Below, one piece after another: positions 8,004 through 15,053 of a stretch of DNA of 38,120 nucleotides (the stretch's first letter is position 1; the number at the start of each line of letters is the position of its first letter). Under the pieces are notes generated by a model. The model made no database searches, was not told the origin of the DNA, and worked only from the letters and a program-made list of their open reading frames with translations. Location of the stretch: NCBI GenBank assembly GCA_017848125.1, contig JAGAJY010000101.1, positions 1-38,120 on the forward strand, read 5' to 3'. The position numbers and the translations under genes are program-made. Source of the stretch: Oscillospiraceae bacterium. Lineage in GTDB: Bacteria > Bacillota > Clostridia > Oscillospirales > Ruminococcaceae.

Positions 8004-8033
8004 TTCTTTTTCCTCCCGAATTTAAATTTTTTC

Positions 8034-8053
8034 TCTGAGCAGCATCGCTCAGA
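8034..8053 (-). promoter_or_regulatory. Leader hairpin of the terD-like mRNA
   Basis: TCTGAGC/GCTCAGA, a 7-bp stem with a 6-base loop, located between the promoter and the ribosome site. Confidence 0.45.
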
Positions 8054-8063
8054 ACTGTTAGCT

Positions 8064-8106
8064 GTTGTGATACTTTGATTATATCACAACGGATTTTATC
8101 TGTCAA
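8064..8106 (-). promoter_or_regulatory. Consensus promoter of the terD-like gene with overlapping operator-like repeat
   Basis: On the minus strand, TTGACA (8106-8101), 17 bases, TATAAT (8083-8078): both boxes match consensus perfectly. A 9-bp inverted repeat GTTGTGATA/TATCACAAC (8064-8072, 8082-8090) covers the edge of the -10 box and the start site, where a repressor would block transcription. Confidence 0.8.
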
Positions 8107-8220
8107 TAATTTACGGGAATAATAATTTTGTTTTAATCTGAATTTAATTTTCCTGCTCATTTGAAACAATAGGATTTCCGATGGATTTTCGGGGCGGCTT
8201 TAATGTTATGGCAAAAAGCT

Positions 8221-8319
8221 TGATTTGTGCAGTTTTGAGCCAAATACAAATCGTGATTTGTGTAGTTTCGGGCTTGATATTTTTCTTGATTTGTGTTAAA
8301 AACCCAAGAAAAGAAATTC
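8221..8319. repeat. Degenerate 33-bp tandem repeat, three units
   Basis: TGATTTGTG recurs at 8221, 8254 and 8287, exactly 33 bases apart. Units 1 and 2 match over about 20 bases and unit 3 only at its start. Read on the minus strand the period is 11 residues (...TNQ/YTNH/CTNQ...), but the reading frame around it has no ribosome site or known match. The 8110-8400 stretch holds no convincing gene. Confidence 0.6.
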
Positions 8320-8355
8320 CTGCCGAACAAAAGCGTAGTGGTCATAAAGAAGCAA

Positions 8356-8386
8356 ATCCGGAGAAGCGTTCATTTCTTCTCCGGAT
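8356..8386. terminator. Terminator hairpin after the 200-residue membrane protein gene
   Basis: An 11-bp stem (8356-8366, 8376-8386) with a 9-base loop. T-rich sequence follows on both strands: ATTTTTAT on plus, TTTGCTTCTTT on minus. The gene it most likely serves is the minus-strand one ending at 8417. Confidence 0.65.
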
Positions 8387-8416
8387 ATTTTTATACCTCT
8401 GATAAATTGAATCTTA

Positions 8417-9013
8417 TCAATTATTCGATTCAGCTTTGATTGCTACATATTGTTCGGACTGCATTTCCAATAAAAGTAATAGAATAAAAACATTCTCCCA
8501 AATGAAGAATGTCTGAAACAGCGGCTGGAACCTTATAAAGTAAAACACTATAAATGCCACCGCATATACTATCGACATCAAGGAGACTATGCGCTGTTTT
8601 TTGCTTTTTGAAAATATAGCTGACAAAATAAAAGAAACCATAGTCACAAGCATCAGGCATATTGCAAAATCATTATGAAGACTAATAGTTATAGCAGTTG
8701 GTGCTTCACTGTAAAAGTTATACGGAAAAAGTGCTGTTCCGAATATGCACAGTAACACAACTGCATAAATTATTTTTTTGAACAGAATTATTTTTATTTT
8801 TGCTATGTAATAAATAAGCATTGTGATAATGATAACGGCTGAGACAAACCATACGACAGAAGTCGGACGGCTCAATCCAACATAAGCTGAAAATGAAATT
8901 CCGAGGTCATATCGGTGAGTATCCGTTATCCAAGCGGATAATACAGCTATGACATTTGCCATGAGAAACAATATTCCTGCAATAATAGGGATTTTGTTCT
9001 TGAAGTTATTCAT
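8417..9013 (-). CDS. Small polytopic membrane protein, unknown
   Basis: About 198 residues with six hydrophobic segments: roughly 9-28, 49-70, 78-95, 115-132, 142-160 and 164-182. Charged turns such as FSKSKKQR lie between them. The layout and the RYDLGISFSAYVGLSRP segment recall DUF998-like hydrophobic proteins of unknown role, but I cannot name it firmly. The ATG at 9013 is preceded 8 bases upstream by GGAGG; a TTG two codons earlier is a weaker choice. It has its own promoter and terminator. It looks AT-rich by eye compared with the genes on either side. Confidence 0.65.
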   Translation of the reverse strand: MNNFKNKIPIIAGILFLMANVIAVLSAWITDTHRYDLGISFSAYVGLSRPTSVVWFVSAVIIITMLIYYIAKIKIILFKKIIYAVVLLCIFGTALFPYNFYSEAPTAITISLHNDFAICLMLVTMVSFILSAIFSKSKKQRIVSLMSIVYAVAFIVFYFIRFQPLFQTFFIWENVFILLLLLEMQSEQYVAIKAESNN

Positions 9014-9051
9014 TTGCAATTCCTCCGTAAGTTCTTTTTGTCACTAAGTTG

Positions 9052-9080
9052 ATTATAACAAAGTATTCACATGAAGTCAA
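9052..9080 (-). promoter_or_regulatory. Promoter of the small membrane protein gene
   Basis: On the minus strand, TTGACT (9080-9075), 17 bases, TATAAT (9057-9052). Confidence 0.8.
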
Positions 9081-9095
9081 TGCCATAAGCAACGC

Positions 9096-9131
9096 AAAGC
9101 CACTTTTGACATCAATATCAAAAGTGGCTTT
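9096..9131 (+). terminator. Plus-strand terminator with no plus-strand gene before it
   Basis: A perfect 14-bp stem (9096-9109, 9118-9131) with an 8-base loop, then further T on the plus strand. The upstream 700 bases hold only a minus-strand gene, so it may stop antisense transcription or insulate the next operon. Confidence 0.7.
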
Positions 9132-9189
9132 TTAATACTTCTATATGACTATCGGAATAAACTCGTGCTGTTTTTCGTCTGTATGCCTA

Positions 9190-9218
9190 TTGCAAAAGAG
9201 CGGGCAATGTGGTACAAT
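9190..9218 (+). promoter_or_regulatory. Promoter of the 9267-11759 operon
   Basis: TTGCAA (9190-9195), 17 bases, TACAAT (9213-9218). Confidence 0.65.
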
Positions 9219-9266
9219 TATTATGATTGGGGTAGAATCATCTGAAATGCGAAAGGAAATTACCCG

Positions 9267-10277
9267 ATGGAAGAAAAGGAAAAGCTTACGGACAATACGG
9301 AAAACGAGAAAAAGGAAAAGCCCAAGTCCTTTATGCAGACTGTCCGTGAAATAAATGCCGCAGACAAAAGGGCTGAGCTTGAGGAAGAAGCGAGGGCGGC
9401 TCAGGAGCGTGCCGAGCGTGCGGAAAAACGCCGCAGAAGCTATGAGGACAAGCTCAGACAGGAGCGTATCGAGCTGATGAAGCTGAAACAGGGCGTTATC
9501 TCCGAGGAGGAGATAGAAAAGCCCGAAAAGGAGGTACGCACCTATACCGCCGCCGAAAAGATCAGCAATTTCTTTTACCATAACAAGTGGCATCTTATCA
9601 TAGGAGCTCTTGCGGCGGCGCTGGTCATATTCCTTGTGTATGATTTTGCCACAAAGGAGCGTCCCGACGTTCAGGCAATGTACATTGCCCCCGATTATGA
9701 TATGAGCTACTATTCGGGAGAGCTTACTCCCCTCTGGAGCAAATACTGCCCCGATGTAAACGGTGACGGCGAGCCTCTTGCCCGTCTTTACTATGTTCCC
9801 ACAGGCTATTCCGACGAAACAGCCGCTTCGGTGTATTTTGCTCAGGGCGACCGCACCAAGCTTATAGGCGAATTTCAGTCGGGAAACACAGTTATGATAA
9901 TCGGAAGCAAGGAGGCGTATCAGTCCATAGGCGCTCTTGAAGATGTCTTTGTTGACTGCCGAACTATATTCCCCGATGACCCTTATGCCGAGGAAATAGG
10001 CTACCGCCTTGCGGGAACGGATTTTATGGATATGCTGGGAGCGGAAAATGTAGATGATACGGAGCTTTATGTTTCCTTCCGAATCCCCGGCGATACAATG
10101 GGAATGAAGAAGGAAAAAATGCAGGTGAACTACGATAATGCAGTGACCTTCTGGACAAATTTCCTTGCGGAGCACCGCATTGACGGGCTTGACCTGCCTC
10201 CCACAGCGGATATAAAGCCATTGCCTGTCCCCGAGGATAACTATGATTATATGGACAGTGCAGATAAAACAGAATAA
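9267..10277 (+). CDS. Coiled-coil, single-TM protein of unknown function
   Basis: 336 residues. Residues 1-90 are very charged (Glu, Lys, Arg, Ala) and should form a cytoplasmic coiled coil. Residues about 108-126 (LIIGALAAALVIFLVYDF) form one membrane span, with no cleavable signal. Residues 130-336 would lie outside and are acidic and aromatic, with no recognised motif. AAAGGA lies 11 bases before the ATG. It is 24 bases before the VanY-type lipoprotein gene and shares its promoter, so a role at the cell envelope is likely; that is inference. I do not recognise the family. Confidence 0.75.
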   Translation: MEEKEKLTDNTENEKKEKPKSFMQTVREINAADKRAELEEEARAAQERAERAEKRRRSYEDKLRQERIELMKLKQGVISEEEIEKPEKEVRTYTAAEKISNFFYHNKWHLIIGALAAALVIFLVYDFATKERPDVQAMYIAPDYDMSYYSGELTPLWSKYCPDVNGDGEPLARLYYVPTGYSDETAASVYFAQGDRTKLIGEFQSGNTVMIIGSKEAYQSIGALEDVFVDCRTIFPDDPYAEEIGYRLAGTDFMDMLGAENVDDTELYVSFRIPGDTMGMKKEKMQVNYDNAVTFWTNFLAEHRIDGLDLPPTADIKPLPVPEDNYDYMDSADKTE

Positions 10278-10301
10278 AGAAAAAAGAAAAGGAAAATTAA
10301 A

Positions 10302-11759
10302 ATGGAAAGAAAAACAAAACGATATGCCGCTGTGCTTCTTGCGGCGGCAATGACCCTTACAGCCTGCGGCAATGATGCAGAAAAGGACAAAATTCCTGCT
10401 TTGCCTGCGGTAGCAGACGGAGCATTTGATGAGATAAAAGAGACTGACGGTACTGTTTTTTCCGCAAATGAAGCTCCGGAGCCGGATAAAAAGCCTGCGG
10501 AAACATGGGTAGAGGCTGACAGCAATGCGCAGCCCCCTGCTGACGGCGAGCCTGCATTTACGGAGGATACGGCTCAGACCGAGGAAACGACAGCCGCAGA
10601 AACCAAGCCCGTTTCTGATGGAGAGATAACGGCAATTGAGCTTACATATTACGAAATAACCCTTACCGAGGGCGAGGAGGATATGCCCATCGTCACAATG
10701 TACCCCGAGGACGCAGAGGACAAGTCCGAGATATGGACAAGCTCCGACGAGAGCGTTGCCACGGTCAATTGGAAAGGCAATATCACTGCACAGAGCGAGG
10801 GCGAATGTATCATCAGGGTGCAGTCCGAGGTATGCCCCGAGGTTTACGCTGAGGTAAAGGTCAAGGTCATTACCGCTGACGAATACGAAAGCAGGGAAAT
10901 TCAGAAAATCGAGCTTACATATTACGAAACCACTATGGATATAGGCGAGGAGGATATGCCCATCGTCACAATGTATCCCGAGGACGCAGAGGACAAATCC
11001 GAGATATGGACAAGCTCCGACGAAAGCGTTGCCACGGTTGACCGGAAGGGCAGAATTATTGCTCATAAGGCAGGCAAATGCATTATCAGGGTGCAGTCTG
11101 CGGTATGCCCCGAGGTTTTTGCCGAGGTAAGGGTAACGGTTAGGTCAAACGGCGAAGAGGTCTATGAAACACAGGCGGCTGTTACGGAAGCGCCTGTTTC
11201 GGAAACCGCCGCCGAGGAAAAGCCCGCTTCCGATTCGGCACAGGGGCTTACCTATGTTGACGGCATACTCATTGCCAACAAGACCTATGCTCTCCCCTCC
11301 GACTACAATCCCGGAGTTGATTCGGAAGCAAAGGAAGCCTTTGACCGTATGCAGGCAGACGCCGCAGACGAGGGGCTGAACATTTACATTTCATCGGGCT
11401 TCCGCTCCTATGCATATCAGGAAATGCTTTATGAAAGATATGTTGAAAAAAGCGGCAAGGCAGAGGCGGACAGATATTCCGCACGTCCCGGTCACTCCGA
11501 GCATCAGACAGGCCTTGCCTTTGACCTTAACACCATTGACATAAGCTTTGCCGACACACAGGAATATGTTTGGGTAAAGGAGCACTGCGCAGAGTACGGC
11601 TTTATAATCAGATACCCCGAAAACAAGGAAAGCATTACGGGCTATATGTATGAGCCGTGGCATCTGAGATATCTGGGAAAGGAAACCGCACAGAAGGTTG
11701 CCGACAGCGGACTTACCCTTGAAGAATATCTTGGAATTGATTCGGTTTATAAGGAATGA
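10302..11759 (+). CDS. D-Ala-D-Ala carboxypeptidase lipoprotein (VanY type) with two Ig-like domains
   Basis: A surface lipoprotein that probably trims the terminal D-Ala of peptidoglycan stem peptides. The signal peptide ends in lipobox LTAC (Cys about 22). A Pro/Glu/Thr-rich linker runs to about 105. Two BIG2-like beta domains (about 110-195 and 201-285) are almost identical in sequence, 91 residues apart. After a second linker comes the peptidase domain (about 305-485). It has the zinc motif SxHxxGxAxD in PGHSEHQTGLAFD (about 395-407) and the later PWHLRY (about 451), so all expected zinc and catalytic residues seem present. AAAGGAAAA precedes the ATG. It may pair functionally with the upstream one-TM protein. 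Confidence 0.9.
   Translation: MERKTKRYAAVLLAAAMTLTACGNDAEKDKIPALPAVADGAFDEIKETDGTVFSANEAPEPDKKPAETWVEADSNAQPPADGEPAFTEDTAQTEETTAAETKPVSDGEITAIELTYYEITLTEGEEDMPIVTMYPEDAEDKSEIWTSSDESVATVNWKGNITAQSEGECIIRVQSEVCPEVYAEVKVKVITADEYESREIQKIELTYYETTMDIGEEDMPIVTMYPEDAEDKSEIWTSSDESVATVDRKGRIIAHKAGKCIIRVQSAVCPEVFAEVRVTVRSNGEEVYETQAAVTEAPVSETAAEEKPASDSAQGLTYVDGILIANKTYALPSDYNPGVDSEAKEAFDRMQADAADEGLNIYISSGFRSYAYQEMLYERYVEKSGKAEADRYSARPGHSEHQTGLAFDLNTIDISFADTQEYVWVKEHCAEYGFIIRYPENKESITGYMYEPWHLRYLGKETAQKVADSGLTLEEYLGIDSVYKE
10635..11137 (+). repeat. In-frame tandem duplication of an Ig-like domain, period 273 bp
   Basis: The segments starting at about 10635 and 10908 are nearly identical in DNA over long runs, for example 10671-10760 against 10944-11033. 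The offset is exactly 273 bases (91 codons). The close DNA match suggests a recent duplication or ongoing gene conversion. Confidence 0.85.
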
Positions 11760-11760
11760 T

Positions 11761-11800
11761 ACATAAAAAATGGTTATCCGAGGATAGCCGTTTTTTATGT
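11761..11800. terminator. Bidirectional intrinsic terminator
   Basis: A 19-base arm pairs over nearly its whole length (11761-11779, 11782-11800), with A6 and T6 built into the stem. It serves the plus-strand VanY gene and could also serve the minus-strand reading frame ending at 11815. Confidence 0.85.
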
Positions 11801-11814
11801 TTCTGAGCAGAGTA

Positions 11815-12108
11815 TCAGGGAATTAGTCCCGATGGTGGAAAAATCATTATTGAAATTATGCTGCATACCGCAAAGATCAAAAAGAATGTCAATAATTGCA
11901 ATATGATGCCCACAAGCTTTCTTCTCTTTAATTTGATATAAGCAATTATTGTAAAAAATACAGCTCCTGCCAATGATAAATAAAAAGCAATATCAAGAAG
12001 TTTATAATCAGGAAGTAAGTTGCAGTAAAAAGTAAAAGCACAGCAGTTAAGAAACAGGATTACTGCTATTGATTCAAATTTCCAAAATCTATTATTGCTG
12101 AAACAAAT
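11815..12108 (-). CDS. Unannotated small membrane protein, apparent ATT start
   Basis: A 97-codon open frame (TGA at 11815-11817) reads as a convincing membrane protein. Three hydrophobic segments (about 13-30, 40-57 and 68-90) are separated by basic turns such as KLKRRK, and the end is FPPSGLIP. It has no ATG, GTG or TTG in frame at its beginning. A good ribosome site AAAGGAG (12122-12116) stands 7 bases before an ATT codon (12108-12106), and a promoter lies directly upstream. Either ATT is the start, as in infC, or an ATG was lost and this is a recent pseudogene. The family is unknown. AT-rich by eye. Confidence 0.5.
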   Translation of the reverse strand: MCFSNNRFWKFESIAVILFLNCCAFTFYCNLLPDYKLLDIAFYLSLAGAVFFTIIAYIKLKRRKLVGIILQLLTFFLIFAVCSIISIMIFPPSGLIP

Positions 12109-12129
12109 CCACCAGCTCCTTTCACTTGT

Positions 12130-12158
12130 ATTATATTATAAAACTTCTGTAAAATCAA
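12130..12158 (-). promoter_or_regulatory. Promoter of the 97-codon membrane protein ORF
   Basis: On the minus strand, TTGATT (12158-12153), 17 bases, TATAAT (12135-12130). The start site would lie close to the ribosome site, giving a very short leader. Confidence 0.65.
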
Positions 12159-12221
12159 GTGATTATGAAAAATGAATCGAAATAGATCTCAGACATTTCT
12201 ATAATGATATCGAATTTGCAC

Positions 12222-12281
12222 AAAAGGTCAGTAAATCTGACTTGCGAGGACATTGAAAATGACCTTTTACAGCAGTATAAT
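12222..12281 (+). promoter_or_regulatory. GH5 operon promoter with operator-like repeats
   Basis: TTGAAA (12253-12258), 17 bases, TATAAT (12276-12281). AAAAGGTCA (12222-12230) and its reverse complement TGACCTTTT (12260-12268) bracket the -35 box, the second lying inside the spacer. GTCAG/CTGAC (12227-12231, 12237-12241) forms a nested palindrome upstream. These are candidate sites for the AraC regulator encoded at 16489. Confidence 0.6.
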
Positions 12282-12337
12282 ATAGAAAACAGCACAAAAC
12301 ATCAGAAATGCATATTAAGGAAGGGGCGGTCAGGGAA

Positions 12338-13489
12338 ATGAGAAAAGCAAGAAAATCCTTTGAGGTCATTGCACTTGCTCTTGTAATGTGCGTAATAACC
12401 TCTCTTTTTGCAGGCTGCGGAGAGCCTAAGGGCGAAATGAGGGATATGACCACAATGGAGATAACCCGTGATATGGGTCTGGGAATAAACTTAGGAAATA
12501 CCTTTGAAAGCTGCGGCGGCTGGATCTCAAGCACGAGTGTAACAAACTACGAAACAGGCTGGGGAAGTCCTGTTATCACCGAGGAAATGATAAAGGGCTA
12601 TGCACAGTCGGGCTTCGGAGTTCTGAGAGTGCCTGTTGCCTGGTCGAATATGATGTCGGGGGACTATGACATTCACCCCGAATATATGGCAAGAGTCAGA
12701 CAGGTGGTTGACTGGGCGCTGGCGGCTGATATGTATGTTATCCTCAATATCCACTGGGACGGCGGCTGGTGGGAAAAGTTCTCGGGAGAGGACAAGGACG
12801 AATGTATGCACAAGTACAAGCGTATCTGGACTCAGATCACCGAGGAATTCAGGGATTACAGCGACAAGCTTATGTTTGAATCCCTCAACGAGGAGGGCTG
12901 CTGGAATGATATGTGGAACCGCTACAGCGGCAGCGACGAGGGCAAGGCTGAGGCATTCGGGCTTCTCAATGAAATAAATCAGACCTTTGTTGACCTTGTA
13001 AGAGAATCGGGCGGCAATAACAAAAAGCGTCATCTTCTTATTGCAGGCTATGCAACAGATGTGGAGCTTACCTGCGACGAATGCTACAAAATGCCTGACG
13101 ACCCCGCAGGCAGATGCGCAGTATCGGTACATTACTACACTCCCTCTACCTTTGCTATCCTTGAAAAGGACGCCGATTGGGGCAAGTGCCGCAAGGACTG
13201 GGGAACAGAGGCGGATATTGCCGAGCTTGAAAAGTATATGGATATGATGAAGGAAACATATATCGACAAGGGAATACCCGTAATTGTCGGAGAATACGGC
13301 TGTCCCGTTAAAAACAAGGATAAGGAATCAATCAGAAAGTATCTGACAAGCGTGTGCAAGGCGGCGTATGACAGGCAGATGTGCCCCGTTCTCTGGGACG
13401 TTACCGACGCATTCTACAGCCGTACACAGTGCAGCTTCAAGGATGAGGAAATACTTAAAGGTCTTATGGAAGTAAAGAACGCAGAGTGA
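12338..13489 (+). CDS. Secreted GH5 endoglucanase-like lipoprotein
   Basis: Probably cleaves internal beta-1,4 bonds of cellulose or a related glucan or mannan at the cell surface. The ATG at 12338 gives a clean signal peptide with lipobox FAGC (Cys about 28); an in-frame ATG at 12308 lies before the ribosome site AGGAAGGGG and would lengthen the signal peptide. GH5 landmarks appear in order: LGINLGNTFES, GFGVLRVPVAWS, VILNIHWDGGWWE, then SLNEE with the acid/base Glu near 185, HYYTPSTF, and VIVGEYG with the nucleophile Glu near 318. The catalytic domain fills the mature protein and there is no dockerin or carbohydrate-binding module, so it is anchored by lipid rather than to a cellulosome. 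It leads the operon with the sugar-binding lipoprotein. Confidence 0.92.
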   Translation: MRKARKSFEVIALALVMCVITSLFAGCGEPKGEMRDMTTMEITRDMGLGINLGNTFESCGGWISSTSVTNYETGWGSPVITEEMIKGYAQSGFGVLRVPVAWSNMMSGDYDIHPEYMARVRQVVDWALAADMYVILNIHWDGGWWEKFSGEDKDECMHKYKRIWTQITEEFRDYSDKLMFESLNEEGCWNDMWNRYSGSDEGKAEAFGLLNEINQTFVDLVRESGGNNKKRHLLIAGYATDVELTCDECYKMPDDPAGRCAVSVHYYTPSTFAILEKDADWGKCRKDWGTEADIAELEKYMDMMKETYIDKGIPVIVGEYGCPVKNKDKESIRKYLTSVCKAAYDRQMCPVLWDVTDAFYSRTQCSFKDEEILKGLMEVKNAE

Positions 13490-13505
13490 TCATTGAAGAA
13501 AGGAT

Positions 13506-14951
13506 ATGATGAAAATGAGTTTCAGAAAAAATGCCGCATTATGCACAGCGATATGCCTTGCAGCTTCTATGACAGCCTGCGGTGATAATGCCGCAGAGGA
13601 TACAGGAGAGCACGGATATCTTCTTGAGTCCGAAACCACTACCGCATTTACTGTTGAGATAAATACCGAAACTCTTGCTTCCGAGCAGGAGGAGCAGGTC
13701 AATGACCTTGCGGATACGCTTACGGGAGAGCTTGAAAACAAGACTGTAAAATGGCTTTCCTTCTATGACCCATGGCACCCTACGGGGCTTGGCAATACAA
13801 AGCCCGTATCCGTTGAGCTTTTTGAGAAAAAGTACGGCGGCATAATTGAGAATTATCCTACCACATGGGCTAATCAGTACAGCGATCTTTCAACACATAT
13901 TCTCGGCGGCGACGGAATCGACTTCTTCCCTGCTTCGGAGGCTGTTCCCAAATGCGTTATTTCGGGAATGACCCAGAGCTACGATCCCTATGTGGACTGG
14001 AGCAATCCTCTCTGGGAAGGCGTAAAGGATCTGAATGAAATGTTTGCCGTTAACGGTCAGCATTACCTTATGGCGTGTCAGGCAACTGAGGGCTATGTTG
14101 TTTACTACAACCGCAAGACTATTGAATCAATGGGCTTTGACGACCCCAAGGAGCTTTATGAGAACGGCGAATGGACCCTTGAGAAATTCAAGGAAATGCT
14201 TACGGAATATGTTGACCCCGACGCAGAGCAGTACGGTCTTGACGGCTGGTTCAATGCCACACCTCTGTATCTTGCAAGCGGTGTGCCTGCTGTTTCCTTA
14301 AAGGACGGCAAGCTCGTAAACAATATGAAGGACCCTGCATTTGAAAGGGCAATGCAGTTCCAGTATGACCTGAACAAGAACGGTCTTGTGCTTGATAAAT
14401 CCCTGTTCAACTGGGAGCCTCAGCTGCAGTTTATGGGAGAGGGCAAGGAGCTTTTCTACATAGGCGGACTTTATGAAATAGAAAGTGCGGCTGAGATATG
14501 GACAAAGAACTTCGGTTCGGTTGAGGACGTAATGTTCGTGCCTGTTCCAAAGGACGAGCAGGCTGACAAGTATTACTACAATGCGGAGATAGACTGCTAC
14601 AATCTCTGCAAGGGAGCGCAGAATCCCGAGGGCGTTGCAAGGCTTATGGAATGTGTCATAGCCTCCTACTATGACGAAGCTTCTCTGGAGATAAACAACG
14701 AAAAGCATAAGGCAGATTACGGCTGGACTGACGAAATGATCGAAATGAAAGCCGAGGTAAAGCGCCTTACAACCGAAAATCCCGTAAGGGATATCTACGG
14801 CGGACTTCCCACAGAAACCTCCTCTCTTGTAAGCGACGCTATAAATCAGCCGATTCAGGGCAATGACTGGTATTCTGTAAGAGATTCGTATTTTGATGTT
14901 GTAGATCTCGGAGTCAACGATGCAAACGCTCAGATAGAAGCGCTTGGTTAA
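13506..14951 (+). CDS. Extracellular sugar-binding lipoprotein of an ABC importer
   Basis: A family 1 solute-binding protein. The signal peptide ends in lipobox MTAC (Cys about 26), followed by an acidic Thr/Glu linker to about 80. The binding domain has the usual order: YNRKTIESMGFDDPKELYENGEWT at about 205-230, and the ligand-contacting aromatics of the second lobe later (DGWFNATPLY). Three in-frame ATGs (13506, 13509, 13515) follow AAAGGA closely, so the exact start is uncertain. It begins 16 bases after the GH5 gene and must be co-transcribed. No permease or ATPase genes follow, so it must use a transporter encoded elsewhere or act as a sensor-linked binding protein. The ligand is probably an oligosaccharide released by GH5. 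Confidence 0.85.
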   Translation: MMKMSFRKNAALCTAICLAASMTACGDNAAEDTGEHGYLLESETTTAFTVEINTETLASEQEEQVNDLADTLTGELENKTVKWLSFYDPWHPTGLGNTKPVSVELFEKKYGGIIENYPTTWANQYSDLSTHILGGDGIDFFPASEAVPKCVISGMTQSYDPYVDWSNPLWEGVKDLNEMFAVNGQHYLMACQATEGYVVYYNRKTIESMGFDDPKELYENGEWTLEKFKEMLTEYVDPDAEQYGLDGWFNATPLYLASGVPAVSLKDGKLVNNMKDPAFERAMQFQYDLNKNGLVLDKSLFNWEPQLQFMGEGKELFYIGGLYEIESAAEIWTKNFGSVEDVMFVPVPKDEQADKYYYNAEIDCYNLCKGAQNPEGVARLMECVIASYYDEASLEINNEKHKADYGWTDEMIEMKAEVKRLTTENPVRDIYGGLPTETSSLVSDAINQPIQGNDWYSVRDSYFDVVDLGVNDANAQIEALG

Positions 14952-14988
14952 TTAAAAATTCTTCATAAATTTTTCTTCCTATATTATT

Positions 14989-15025
14989 CCGAAAAAGACT
15001 GTCAGCCGCTGACGGTCTTTTCGGG
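14989..15025 (+). terminator. Hairpin between the binding-protein and GH43 genes
   Basis: A stem of about 16 bp with one bulge and one G-U pair (14989-15005, 15009-15025), loop CCG. There is no T run after it, so it may set relative transcript levels (partial termination or RNA protection) rather than end the operon. Confidence 0.5.
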
Positions 15026-15053
15026 CAATTTCAGAAAGGACGGTTGTTATATT

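Noticed and set aside
8221..8319. CRISPR array
   Set aside because: The three units are degenerate, contiguous without spacers, and no cas genes are near.
8181..8402. A 73-codon plus-strand frame in the terD upstream region
   Set aside because: It reads through the 33-bp tandem repeat and the 8356-8386 hairpin, has no ribosome site and no recognisable protein features beyond one hydrophobic stretch.
9141..11066. A 641-codon open frame on the minus strand
   Set aside because: It lies opposite two well-supported plus-strand genes with ribosome sites, a lipobox and a zinc peptidase motif. It has no ribosome site and its product is a Cys/His/Leu-rich string typical of antisense of GC-rich codons.
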